A stretch of DNA of 64,000 nt from AP-15 sp963789025. GTDB lineage: Bacteria; Pseudomonadota; Alphaproteobacteria; ATCC43930; CGMCC-115725. Location of the stretch: assembly GCA_963789025.1 (NCBI GenBank), contig CAWBIT010000005.1:434001-498000 (forward strand). Direction: 5' to 3'. Below, piece by piece: positions 1 through 8,758 of the stretch; position 1 is the first letter of the stretch, and every line of letters begins with the position of its first letter. The translations under genes and the position numbers were made by a program. The notes under the pieces were generated by a model. That model made no database searches and was not told the DNA's origin. It was given only the letters and a program-made list of their open reading frames with translations.

Positions 1-785
1 GGGACAAGGTCGATCGTCGGGTTTTCCCACCAATCGATCTCGCCCTGCGCGAGCGCCGCCGAGGCGGTAGAGGGATCCTGCACGAAATTCCACACTACGC
101 GGTCGACATAAACCACCTTGGGACCGGCGCTGAAGCTTGGTTTTCCCTCGGAGCGCGGGACATAATCCGGGTTCTTATCGAACACGACGCGCTGGCCGGG
201 TATGCGCTCGGACGCCACGAATTTGAACGGCCCGGAGCCGACCGCTTCCTTGATCTGCTCAAAGGCGTCGGTTTTTGCCAACTGCTCCGGCATAATCGAG
301 CAATAGGGCTCCGCCAGTGCATCCGGCAATAGTGGAAACGGCCTTTTGAGGCGAAAGCGGATTACACGGTCGGACACGGCGGAGAGCTCGTCGGTGCGGG
401 CCATCAGCGCCTGCCCCAGTGGATAGCGCTTGGCCCATCGCCTGATCGTGGCGATACAGTCGCGCGCCAGGACCGGCGCGCCGTCGTGAAATTTCAAGCC
501 TTCGCGCAGTGTCAGGTCCCATTGCTTTCCGCCATCTTCGGTCGTATGGGCTTGGACCATCTGCGGCTGGGCCCTGAATTCCGCATCATAGCCGTAGAGC
601 GTGTCGTAAACGGCCAATGAAAAATTTCGGGTGATGTCCGCGGTGGTCCAGACCGGATCGAGCGAGGCGAGATCGGCGTGCGGTACGAAGTTGATCGTCT
701 TTTGAGCTTCGGCGCGCACGATTTGCGGGGCCGCCAGCGCTGCCGCTCCCGCGAGGCTGGTCTTGACGAATTCACGTCGGTTCAT
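1..785 (-). CDS. ABC transporter substrate-binding protein, family 5 (partial)
   Basis: This is the N-terminal 261 residues of a periplasmic peptide/nickel-type solute-binding protein (DppA/OppA family, SBP_bac_5); the frame is open to base 1, so the C-terminal half lies outside the window. The start at 785 gives an N-terminus with Arg-Arg-Glu-Phe followed by an Ala-rich hydrophobic stretch, a Tat-like export signal ending near residue 25. Family features visible are LASLDPVWTT near the mature N-terminus, the GLKFHDGAPV segment around residue 95 and GSGPFKF around residue 185. Its role would be to capture oligopeptides or a similar solute for an ABC importer, but no permease is visible. It is divergent from the methyltransferase at 869. 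Family assignment is firm; the substrate is unknown. Confidence 0.9.
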   Translation of the reverse strand, partial: MNRREFVKTSLAGAAALAAPQIVRAEAQKTINFVPHADLASLDPVWTTADITRNFSLAVYDTLYGYDAEFRAQPQMVQAHTTEDGGKQWDLTLREGLKFHDGAPVLARDCIATIRRWAKRYPLGQALMARTDELSAVSDRVIRFRLKRPFPLLPDALAEPYCSIMPEQLAKTDAFEQIKEAVGSGPFKFVASERIPGQRVVFDKNPDYVPRSEGKPSFSAGPKVVYVDRVVWNFVQDPSTASAALAQGEIDWWENPTIDLV

Positions 786-868
786 CGGCGGTCAGGCGTC
801 CATGCTATAGATTTCGGAGAGATCATCATACCCCCGCTTCTCCGGGTGGCCAGCTTACCGCAAAGGCG

Positions 869-1597
869 ATGACGCAGAACATCTACGACAACCCGGAGTT
901 CTTCGAGGGCTACAGCCGATTGAGCCGATCGGTCGAGGGGCTGGACGGCGCCGCAGAATGGCCCGCGCTCAAGACCCTGCTTCCGGAGCTGCGGGACCTC
1001 AGAGTGGTGGACCTCGGCTGCGGCTTCGGCTGGTTCTGCCGTTGGGCGCGGCAGCAAGGCGCGGCGGCAGTCCTCGGCATCGACGTGTCGGAGAAGATGC
1101 TGGCCCGGGCCCGAGCGGCCACGACGGACGCGGCGATTATTTACCTCGAGGCTGATCTGGAAGCCGCCGAGCTTCCCCAGGCGGCATTTGACCTCGCCTA
1201 CAGCTCTCTCGCCCTGCATTACGTCGAGGATCTGGGCGGGTTGCTGGCGAAGGTGCGCCGCGCTCTCGTCCCGGGCGGGCGTTTCGTCTTTTCGGCCGAG
1301 CACCCGATCTTCACCGCACCGACGCAGCCGGGATGGTCGCTCGGCGTGGATGGCCGCAAGATTTGGCCCGTCGACAGCTACCTCTGCGAAGGACCGCGCA
1401 GGACGGACTGGCTCGCCAAGGGCGTAATCAAGCAGCACCGCACCTTGGCGACTTACCTCAATTTGTTGCTGCAACTGGGGTTCGGGCTTTCGCACATCGA
1501 GGAATGGGGTCCGACGGACGAACAGATCGCGGCACGGCCGGCCCTCGCGGATGAACGACAGCGGCCGATGTTCCTGCTGGTCGCCGCTCGACGGTAG
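869..1597 (+). CDS. Class I SAM-dependent methyltransferase
   Basis: A 242-residue cytosolic methyltransferase of the Methyltransf_11 type. The SAM-binding motif I is VVDLGCGFG at residues 46-54, followed by the acidic loop with GIDVSEKML about 20 residues later, and a motif resembling LALHYVEDL further on. The length is typical for a stand-alone small-molecule or lipid methyltransferase. The gene starts 83 bp from the divergent solute-binding protein gene, so the two may share a promoter region. Nothing in the context identifies the methyl acceptor, and the specific substrate is left open. Confidence 0.85.
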   Translation: MTQNIYDNPEFFEGYSRLSRSVEGLDGAAEWPALKTLLPELRDLRVVDLGCGFGWFCRWARQQGAAAVLGIDVSEKMLARARAATTDAAIIYLEADLEAAELPQAAFDLAYSSLALHYVEDLGGLLAKVRRALVPGGRFVFSAEHPIFTAPTQPGWSLGVDGRKIWPVDSYLCEGPRRTDWLAKGVIKQHRTLATYLNLLLQLGFGLSHIEEWGPTDEQIAARPALADERQRPMFLLVAARR

Positions 1598-1757
1598 CCG
1601 TAGATAACGACATCGTCCCGCTCGTGCCCAAGGCCGATGCAATTGCCCGATCCAGCGCCCATGAAAATTTCGATTTGAGCACCAGAACGCACGGAATGGC
1701 GTAGGCATTGGCTGGCATGTTTGATGCAGCGATATCGGCGCCTCGTAGGAGGACGCG

Positions 1758-2105
1758 ATGATCGCCCGGGCCGCGCTACCTTTCACCCTCCGTCAAATTC
1801 TCGATCGAGTTGGTCTTGCCTCGATGCCGCAGCGCAGCGGTCCCGTCGGCGGGGTTCGTCTAAACCGCTTGCAGGGTTTGTTCGCCGCGCTCGGAGATTG
1901 GTCGTCAAGGTCGGACCTCGCCCGGCGCGACACAACTCTTTCCGGCGACCGGCCCGAGCGGTTCCGCCGCTTCTGCCAAGATTGCGGAGACGATACCGCG
2001 CACGAGGGCTTTGATGAGTTCGGCGCCGGCTGGTATGCCCAGATATGCCTCTGCCGCCGCTGCGGACGGCAAGGCATGAAAGTTTGGCCTCTTGCCTGGT
2101 GGTGA
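1758..2105 (+). CDS. Small conserved zinc-ribbon-like protein
   Basis: A 115-residue protein with a good ribosome binding site (GGAGGACGCG) directly before the ATG. The C-terminal third contains two Cys-x2-Cys pairs, at residues 73/76 and 99/102, plus Cys97, spaced like a zinc ribbon, and ends in WPLAWW. The N-terminal half has no recognisable domain. The pairing of knuckles suggests a structural zinc site and perhaps nucleic-acid or protein binding, but this is inference. The gene stands alone between the methyltransferase and a small secreted protein on the other strand. Confidence 0.6.
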   Translation: MIARAALPFTLRQILDRVGLASMPQRSGPVGGVRLNRLQGLFAALGDWSSRSDLARRDTTLSGDRPERFRRFCQDCGDDTAHEGFDEFGAGWYAQICLCRRCGRQGMKVWPLAWW

Positions 2106-2272
2106 ATCGATACTGACGCGGTGCCCACCAAGGCAAGGCAGGGCGAACTGCCTCCAATATCGACAATATCGACGAAGACATCGAAACGATGCTGAGAAGC
2201 CCCAGACACTGGGCCCGGGGCTCCTCTTTACGTCGGTGTCAACCCATCAGATGCGGGCCGACGAGGTTGTCC

Positions 2273-2542
2273 CTAGCGGGACTGATACGCACTGAAGGAC
2301 CCGAGGCAGTCGGCACGCAACTCGGCATCGTTGATCGGCCCGCATTCCTTTCTCATCCGGGATGCGCGAAAGCTGCTGTTGGTGCTTACGAGATGATCGT
2401 ACTGCTGGCTCTTGCGGACGTTCTGCATCGGCGTCTCGTGCCATTTCGAGTGATGATGCGGGTTGGTTGGGACCGGGGTTGCCTGCACTGACGTGGCAGC
2501 CAAAGCTGCCAAACCGACCAGCGTTGGAATGATCACACGCAT
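2273..2542 (-). CDS. Small secreted protein of unknown function
   Basis: An 89-residue protein starting with a short signal peptide (MRVIIPTLVGLAALAATS, cleavage likely after VQA) followed by a His-rich stretch NPHHHSKWHE and a C-terminal part with two cysteines (in KECG and ADCLG) that could form a disulphide in the periplasm. The longer reading frame upstream of 2542 runs through a repeat element and is not part of the gene. No family is recognised. The His cluster could bind metal, but that is speculation. Confidence 0.55.
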   Translation of the reverse strand: MRVIIPTLVGLAALAATSVQATPVPTNPHHHSKWHETPMQNVRKSQQYDHLVSTNSSFRASRMRKECGPINDAELRADCLGSFSAYQSR

Positions 2543-2617
2543 TTTATCCTCTGCATTGGGGGGCAACGAGGCAGTGTGCGGGTGACTTTGTTGATAAAAG
2601 CTGAAAAGACTCGGTTC

Positions 2618-2686
2618 ATCATTCCCGCGAAAGCGGGAACCCAGGGGCAGGCTCTGGACGCCCGTTTTCGCGGGGGCGACGAGGGC
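2618..2686. repeat. REP-like palindromic repeat
   Basis: A perfect 18-bp palindrome TTCCCGCGAAAGCGGGAA lies at 2622-2639 and a related arm, CCCGTTTTCGCGGG, follows at 2661-2674. The left end (TCATTCCCGCGAAAGCGGG) and the right end read in reverse (TCGTCGCCCCCGCGAAAACGGG without the last bases) are imperfect inverted copies. This is the widespread proteobacterial intergenic repeat whose spurious translation contains SRFRGNDE. It sits upstream of the small secreted gene. Confidence 0.75.
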
Positions 2687-2816
2687 CGACGCAACCTGAT
2701 CGGATGATGCCAATAGCGATGCCGCTGCCCGAGCCCAGGCCCCTGACGCCACTGCGCGTGCGGCGGCGTCGCGCCGTAACCGATCAGGTCGCGCGAGTAG
2801 GACGCCGTCATATGAC

Positions 2817-3230
2817 TCAGAGCGCCTCGAACGCGATCGGCTGCGCTCCTTGCCACAGGGTGAGCCGGCCGAGCTCCGGCAATTGCTCGATTCCCGCGAC
2901 GATCGTCAGGAAGTGGTTACCGGCGAGCTGCCCGACCTTGCTGGCGAAACGGACGCTGCCATAGGCGAGCAGGATCTCGGTCTCGCTGACCCCGCCGGGG
3001 TAGATAAGGAGCTGACCCGGCGCCGGATAGCTCGTGGCATTCTCGTAGCCGAGGCCGAGGTCGAGATCGCCGTGCGGGATCCAGCACGCCTCGCCGCTCC
3101 ATCGCACATGGATCAGCCGCTCCCGGTACGGCAGCATGCCCGCGAATTTGTCGCAGGTGCGCGGAGCCGCGGCGCGCTCAAAGCACGCCGCAAAGGCGAA
3201 CGGGCCGGCGGTGATGCGAACATCTGCCAC
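2817..3230 (-). CDS. DUF3830 family protein
   Basis: A 137-residue protein of the DUF3830 family, a small cyclophilin-like beta fold whose function is not established. Characteristic segments are RITAGPF near the start, VRWSGEACWIP, SYPAPGQLLIYPGGVSE and RFASKVGQLAGNHF. I prefer the GTG start at 3230 because family proteins begin a few residues before RITAGPF; the ATG at 3269 would add a tail and overlap the upstream gene by 20 bp. It follows the aldolase/dehydrogenase fusion on the same strand with about 20 bp spacing, so the two probably form an operon and may act on the same substrate. Confidence 0.85.
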   Translation of the reverse strand: MADVRITAGPFAFAACFERAAAPRTCDKFAGMLPYRERLIHVRWSGEACWIPHGDLDLGLGYENATSYPAPGQLLIYPGGVSETEILLAYGSVRFASKVGQLAGNHFLTIVAGIEQLPELGRLTLWQGAQPIAFEAL

Positions 3231-3249
3231 GATCGCGTATACCGGCCGA

Positions 3250-5310
3250 TTAGCGCAGAACGGCGGCAATATTGCCGCCGTCGACAGTCGTGACGTCGGC
3301 GGTCGTCTTCAGCGCCACGGCATGGTGCAGGAAGGCCTGAGCGACATCCTCGGCGGTGACCTCGCGGCCGAGAAGATTGCCCGTCATGTAACGCTCTTCG
3401 TCAATGCCGCGGGCTTTGGCGCGGGTGGCAACCAGCTCCGGCGTCAATAGCCCGCTTCTGATGCGATCGGCGTTGACCGCGTTGGCGCGAATGCCGTCCG
3501 CGCCGTATTCGAGGGCATATTGGCGCACCAGGGCGAGGGTCGCCGCTTTTGGCAGCCCGTAGGGCCCGAAATCCGCGCCGGGGTTGACCGCCTGTTTCGA
3601 CACGTTGAACAGAAGGCAGCCGCCGGTGCCTTGCGCCAGCATGATGCGGACGGCGGTCTGCGCCACGGTCTGATGGGCAAAAAAATTCAGCTCGAAACTG
3701 CGGCGCAGCACGGCGTCGTCGACCTCGCCGATCCGGCCTTGCCAGGCGGCGCCGGCGTTCGAGACGACGATATCGACGCCGCCGAAATGCATCGCGACAC
3801 GATCGAACGCGCGACGCACCGCGACCTGATCGGTCACGTCGCATTCGATCCCGAGCGCCGCGCCGCCGAGCTTTTTCGCCGCAGCCTGGGCAGCCGCGGC
3901 ATCGATGTCGAGCAGCGCCACTTCGGCGCCCGCCCCGCTCAGCGCACGTGCCGTCGCGAGGCCGATCGTACCGGCGCCACCGGTGACGACCGCGACTTGT
4001 CCAGCCAGCGACTTGTCGGCACTCTGACCGAGCTTGGCCTGCTCCAAGGACCAGTATTCGATGTCGAACAGGTCGGCCTCGCCGACCGGCTCGAACCGGC
4101 CTACCGCCTCGGCATCGGTGATGGTCTCGACAGTGGATTGGGCGATGTCGGCGGCGATCCGCGCATCCCGAGCGCTGCGCCCGAGCCCGAATAGGCCGAA
4201 CCCCGGCACGAGGACCACCCGCGGCATCGGATCGAGCTCGCGCCTTGGCGGGTCTTGGCGCGCGTTGTGGCGGGCGAAATAAGTATGGTAGTCGGCGACG
4301 AAGCGAGCGACCGCCTGGTGCACCGCCTCTTTGAAGGCGTCGCCCCTACCCGCCTCCGGGGCCGGCACGATCAGCGGATAGTTCTTGGTGCGGATCGTGT
4401 GATCCGGGGTTGCCACGCCGGCGCGGCCGTAGCGGCCGAGCTCGGCTCCGTTCACGTAATTGAGCACCGCGGCGTTCGAACGAAAATCGAGGACCAAGCG
4501 CTTGTAGGAGCCCGAACCCGCCGGATCGGCTATCGCGCAGGCTCCGCGCAGGATCGGCGCGACTTCCGCAGCCCCGGCGAGCGCAGCCGGCAGTCGTGCC
4601 GCGGCAAACACGAGCTTGCGGCGGTGCGCGAGCCGCCCTTCGGCAAGCGAGACCGCTGCGATCATGCGCTCATAAGCCTCCTGCGCCGTGTCGCCGAACG
4701 TAAAGATCCCGTGTTTCAGCAGCACGAGGCCCTCGACATCGGGATCAGCCTCGAAGACCTCCGCGGCTTTTTTGGCGAGTAGAAAACCGGGCATGATGTA
4801 AGGCACAAGACCCATCCGCCGGCCATATAGGTCGGCGCAGCGCTCCGCCGCGTCGGGCTGGTCGGCGAGGCTCAGCACCGCGGTCGAATGAGTATGATCG
4901 ACATATTTGTGCGGCAGGAAGGCGTGCAGCAATGTCTCGACCGAGGGGTTCGGGGCGCCGGGATCGAGCAAGTTGGCGCGCTGCACCCGCACCATCTCCT
5001 CGTCGGAAAGCGCCTCGCGTCCGCGTAGTTTGCGCAGCGGCGCGAGCCTCACGGCGGGAAGACCGGCCGGCTCGATCGCCGCCATGTCCCAGCCGCTGCC
5101 CTTGACGCAAAGGGCCTCGGCCTCCTCGTCCAGAAGGTCCTTCATCACGGTCTTGACCGAGGTGTTGCCGCCGCCGTGCAACACCAGCTTCGGTTCGCCG
5201 CCCAAGAGCCGCGAGGTGTAGACGCGCAACGCGACGTCGCGTCCGACCCCCGCTGCGGCATAGTGGTCGATCAGCCGCTCGGCTTCCGCATCCGACCACA
5301 GACTATGCAT
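3250..5310 (-). CDS. Bifunctional class II aldolase / short-chain dehydrogenase
   Basis: A 686-residue fusion related to bacterial rhamnulose-1-phosphate aldolase/lactaldehyde dehydrogenase proteins. The N-terminal class II aldolase half carries the HGGGNTSVK phosphate/active-site loop near residue 50 and the metal-binding HTHS motif near residue 160. The C-terminal short-chain dehydrogenase half (from about residue 440) has the Rossmann motif TGGAGTIG, the NAG motif, and a Tyr-x3-Lys pair in YGLPK. It likely cleaves a sugar phosphate or ketose and oxidises the resulting aldehyde. The start at 5310 (MHSLW) is preferred over 5346 because the homologous region begins there. The true substrate is not shown by the sequence; rhamnose genes are absent nearby. 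Confidence 0.88.
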   Translation of the reverse strand: MHSLWSDAEAERLIDHYAAAGVGRDVALRVYTSRLLGGEPKLVLHGGGNTSVKTVMKDLLDEEAEALCVKGSGWDMAAIEPAGLPAVRLAPLRKLRGREALSDEEMVRVQRANLLDPGAPNPSVETLLHAFLPHKYVDHTHSTAVLSLADQPDAAERCADLYGRRMGLVPYIMPGFLLAKKAAEVFEADPDVEGLVLLKHGIFTFGDTAQEAYERMIAAVSLAEGRLAHRRKLVFAAARLPAALAGAAEVAPILRGACAIADPAGSGSYKRLVLDFRSNAAVLNYVNGAELGRYGRAGVATPDHTIRTKNYPLIVPAPEAGRGDAFKEAVHQAVARFVADYHTYFARHNARQDPPRRELDPMPRVVLVPGFGLFGLGRSARDARIAADIAQSTVETITDAEAVGRFEPVGEADLFDIEYWSLEQAKLGQSADKSLAGQVAVVTGGAGTIGLATARALSGAGAEVALLDIDAAAAQAAAKKLGGAALGIECDVTDQVAVRRAFDRVAMHFGGVDIVVSNAGAAWQGRIGEVDDAVLRRSFELNFFAHQTVAQTAVRIMLAQGTGGCLLFNVSKQAVNPGADFGPYGLPKAATLALVRQYALEYGADGIRANAVNADRIRSGLLTPELVATRAKARGIDEERYMTGNLLGREVTAEDVAQAFLHHAVALKTTADVTTVDGGNIAAVLR

Positions 5311-5441
5311 TCTCGCTGCCCATTGCTGCCGACGAGCGCTCGGCAATCAATGCAGCGTCCGATCCCGAGAAGCAAGGCTCGGGCGGCGGCGATCTCCCAT
5401 ATCCCGGGAATGCCGATCCGCGGACAGCGTAGGCAGGCAGC

Positions 5442-5954
5442 TTAGTGCTGGAACTCCAGCACGCGGCCGGTCTGTCCGCTGCTTTCCGGTTCGCCGCACA
5501 GAGCAACAGGTTCGCCGGGAGAAAACCGAGCGGTGCTCTCCGGCGAAATCGCCTCAGCCTCAAACCCGCCCCGCGAGCACAGGGCGCGCAAGGCGCGAAT
5601 CCACCTCCGATGCCGCGGCTGCCGGTCAAAGCTGCAGATCATCCCGTCGATCATGTTTTCCCGCGTGCGCCGCAGCACCTGGAGCACGTCGGCATGCGTC
5701 GTGCGCGGGTCGTCGTTAAAGAATTCGATCCGCCAATAGCGCTTGCCGCTGACTTCCCTGGCGGCTTGCAGAATAGGCTTCTGCAACACCTGCCGGCCGC
5801 CGACCGCCTCGATTGCGCCGACCAGACAATGGCGGCCATGGGCATCGCGTAACCGGCCCTTGCACCATTGCTGCTCGGTTGCGAGCATGCGCTCCACGGC
5901 GCCGAGTTTAGCGATCGGGTGATTATCGAGAGCGTCTATTCCGTCGAAAGGCAT
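5442..5954 (-). CDS. Conserved hypothetical protein (DUF6197-like)
   Basis: A 170-residue protein starting MPFDG. The central part (QQWCKGRLRD, GRHCLVGAI) matches the pattern of DUF6197-type proteins, in which a Trp-x-x-Gly and a G-R-x-C-x-x-GAI segment are conserved; function is unknown. The C-terminal 60 residues are basic then low in structure and may be lineage specific. The start at 5954 is chosen because the same leader (MPFDG...NHP.AKLGA) recurs at the start of another small gene at 39478. It is monocistronic, separated from the amidohydrolase by about 235 bp with no other gene. Confidence 0.65.
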   Translation of the reverse strand: MPFDGIDALDNHPIAKLGAVERMLATEQQWCKGRLRDAHGRHCLVGAIEAVGGRQVLQKPILQAAREVSGKRYWRIEFFNDDPRTTHADVLQVLRRTRENMIDGMICSFDRQPRHRRWIRALRALCSRGGFEAEAISPESTARFSPGEPVALCGEPESSGQTGRVLEFQH

Positions 5955-6189
5955 TCTCCGCACCTCCGAGCTGCGCATGTTGCACGGTCTGCCCTCGCTC
6001 ACCGCGAGCGGGGCGGCTGGTCCTGACTGTTTAACTCGCGGCCCTTGCTGCCATTCCAGTCAGGCCAGGATTTTTCTTCTGAACGCAGCAAAAGTGAAGC
6101 GCCGCCGCGTAACAAATTGTTCCACGCGCTATGGCGCCAAGTAGAGCACAACGTGCCCTGGTGCCTCAACCGATTTTAGCCGACCGACG

Positions 6190-7528
6190 TCATTCCTCCA
6201 TGTAGGCGAACCGCTCGGTGCGGAACAGACCGCGCTGAAACTCGAGATAGGCCTCCTTGGTCATCGCCGGGCTGAACTGCGCCAGAATTTCCCTCGCCGG
6301 GGCCGCATCCCCGTGAAGCAGGTCGATCGCGGTCATCGCCAGCAGCTTGGCCGGCGTCAGATAGCCGTGCCGGGGCTCGTTGATCCGCCAGTCGGCGCCG
6401 TGCGCCTTGCCTTCGGCGGCGACGACGTAAGGGTGGATCACCGGCATCAAATGCGCGAGATCGCCCATATCGGTCGACCCGGTGCGGTGCCCGCCGATAT
6501 GAAATTCACCCGGCCCGAACAAGCTCGACGTTCGCGCCGAAGATCTGTCCCAGCCGCTCGTCGTTGCGCTGCGGCAGATAGCCGGGGATCGTGTGGATCT
6601 CGACCTCGGCGCCCATCGCCACCGCACCGGCGCGCAGACAGCGGTCGACCTTTTTATTGGCGTCGACAATCGCCTCGAGCGAGCCGCCGCGGACAAAGGT
6701 TTCCATCGTGACCTCGGCCGGCACGACGCTGACCGCATCGCCGCCCTTGGTGATGATCGGGTGAATGCGGATCGTATCCTTCTCCCAGAAGGTCTCGCGC
6801 TGGGCGGAGATGGCGTTCATCGCGATCATCGCCGCGTTGAGCGCGTTAATCCCGAGCTGCGGCAGGCTGCCGGCGTGCGCGGCGCGGCCGACAAAGCGGA
6901 TGCGCTTGACCAGCGCACCATTCGATGACCTCGCGAGAAACGCGCGCGTTTCGGCGGCATCGCGCGAGCCGGTATGGATCATCATGGCCATGTCGATATC
7001 GTCGAAATGACCCTTGGCGACTAGCTCGGGCTTGCCGAGCATGAACTCGATTTCGCCTTTCGCGACGCGGGCGGCGCGTTCCTCGACATCAATGAATTCT
7101 TCGGCCGGCACGGCGAAGAAAACGATGTCGCCGGCGAGGTGGCCGGCGATCCCGGCTTCGCTCAATCCGATTGCCGCGCCCAGCATCCCGGCGATCTGGG
7201 CGTTGTGGCCGCAGCTGTGGGCCGCCCCGGTGACGGGATCGGCGAGCGGGTGCTCCGAGGTCCGTAGGCTGTCGAGCTCGCCGATGAAGGAGAGCCGGGG
7301 GCCCGGCGCGCCGCCGGCGAGCCGTCCCTTGACACCGGTCAGCGCCAGACCGGTGCGGGGCGCTAAGCCCCGGGCCCTCATCTGATCGGCGACCAGAGCG
7401 GCGGTCCTCACCTCGTTGAAGCCGGTCTCGGGATGGCGGAGGATCGTCTCGCCGAGATCGATGATGGTGTCGGCGTGCCGGTCAATGGTCTCGCAGACCG
7501 CGCGCTTCAACTGGTCTTTGCTGCTCAT
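6190..7528 (-). pseudogene. M20 family amidohydrolase, frameshifted
   Basis: An M20 zinc peptidase/amidohydrolase of the AbgB/HipO group that would hydrolyse an amide such as an aminoacyl or acylamino substrate. The frame from 7528 shows the metal-site region AAHSCGHNAQ, PAEEF and the dimerisation region GRAAHAGSLPQ, then stops at 6506 after GANVELVRAG. The missing C-terminus continues in another frame from about 6525 to 6190 (LFGPGEFHIGGHRTGSTD, then HPY and the tail). One extra base, or two missing, around 6523-6527 explains the break. The start at 7528 (MSSKDQ) is preferred to the longer frame. It is either a recent pseudogene or a base-calling error, since both halves are otherwise intact. 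Confidence 0.85.
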
Positions 7529-7903
7529 TCGGATCCCTCGCTTCGCTTGTCTGCCGCCTTGCGCCGCCCCGACCTCCCAATTAACCGGTATGACCCAAAA
7601 AGACCAGACCATCGGCTGTCTCAACTACTCGCTGGGTCGATCATGCTGGCCGGCCAACGAGAGGGATAAACGCACCTTCGATTTTAGATTAAATTAAGAA
7701 AATATTTTAGGTAAACAATATTCAACATTTAGATTTAAATTAACCATGTTTTGAGTTGACCGTTAATTCAACAATTAGTAAAACTCGGCAGAGCCTTCAG
7801 ATTTCGTAAAGGATTTGCTGGCGACAGCAGCAATCCGCAACTGGCTCTGATCTCTAGAGCATTGGGACGGCCCGTACTAACGGTCGGCCGAGAGGAGATG
7901 ATC
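7529..7903. promoter_or_regulatory. Intergenic region with a strongly AT-rich island
   Basis: This divergent gap between the amidohydrolase and the gene at 7904 holds no gene. Bases 7681-7740 contain only about 8 G or C in 60, in sharp contrast to the surrounding GC-rich DNA. A TTAACCAT octamer at 7740-7747 resembles the alphaproteobacterial CtrA half-site. The island probably carries promoter elements for one or both flanking genes, or a binding site for an AT-preferring xenogeneic silencer such as MucR/Ros; neither is proven. Confidence 0.45.
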
Positions 7904-8758
7904 ATGACTCTCATCTACCCCAATATTGTCCCAGAAAACGATCTGCGGCTGCCCGATGCGCTGACAATCAAGCATGGTCCAGCCCGCCTCCTCTCCCGAT
8001 TTGTTCTTGAAGGCGACAAGGCAGCACGAGGGATGGGTCTTCGTCTGCGGCTGCGACATGACTTCGGCGAGCTGCTCTATTTGAACGAGCGAGAAGTCGC
8101 CCACGGCAACTGGTTCAAATTGGTTAACATGTACAATCCGGCGTATTGCGATTTATCGCCCGAAAACTCCTATTGGATTTCCGGCGAAAACGATGAAGGC
8201 GACATCGTGTTGACGCAAGCCGGGCGGATTTATTACTGGCCGGAAACGAGCCTGGCGGAAGAAGCGCACTCGATGTTCTATGCCGGCCACGACGAGGGCC
8301 AGCTTTGCAATGTGACGGCGCCGGCCGCCAGACAAATCGGCGGGGTCGTGTTCTGCGCCGGATCGCATTGGATACGGCCGGATTTTCGCGGGCATCGGCT
8401 CTCTCATCTGTTGGCCAGGTTGGGGCGAGCCTATGCGATGTCGCGTTGGCCGGTGGACTGGGCGATCGCGCTCGTCGCCCCGGTGCTCGTAACCAAGGGC
8501 GTCAGCGCCGGCTACGGCTACCAGCATGCCAGTCACAGCATTTTCTACCCCGCCTCACCCTGGGGCGATCTCGAAGTCGTCCTCGCGTATTTGTCCCAGA
8601 ACGAAGCTTATGAGGACATTGTGGAATACCTCGCCACCGAACTCTCCGGCTCGATGACCGAAGGTTTGTCGACGGCATCCGTCCCCAGACCCCGGGATGA
8701 CAAGGTCACCAGCACCTCGTCGGAGGGCGTCTTCCACGGCAGCAGCAATCTCTCGTAG
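7904..8758 (+). CDS. GNAT-like hypothetical protein
   Basis: A 284-residue protein without a firm family. AGAGGAG at 7891-7897 gives ideal spacing to the ATG at 7904; the upstream ATG at 7898 is too close. The centre contains GSHWIRPDFRGHRLSHLLARLGRA in two adjacent parts, an arrangement (Arg-x-x-Gly followed by an amphipathic helix) like acetyl-CoA-binding motif A of GNAT acyltransferases, so an acyltransferase role is possible. The last about 48 residues are Ser/Thr rich and lie opposite the coding sequence of the convergent gene at 8608. The upstream AT-rich island probably contains its promoter. Confidence 0.65.
   Translation: MTLIYPNIVPENDLRLPDALTIKHGPARLLSRFVLEGDKAARGMGLRLRLRHDFGELLYLNEREVAHGNWFKLVNMYNPAYCDLSPENSYWISGENDEGDIVLTQAGRIYYWPETSLAEEAHSMFYAGHDEGQLCNVTAPAARQIGGVVFCAGSHWIRPDFRGHRLSHLLARLGRAYAMSRWPVDWAIALVAPVLVTKGVSAGYGYQHASHSIFYPASPWGDLEVVLAYLSQNEAYEDIVEYLATELSGSMTEGLSTASVPRPRDDKVTSTSSEGVFHGSSNLS

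Noticed and set aside
782..1786. A 334-residue minus-strand open frame
   Set aside because: It is antisense to the methyltransferase, which has a clear SAM motif; no motifs in the shadow.
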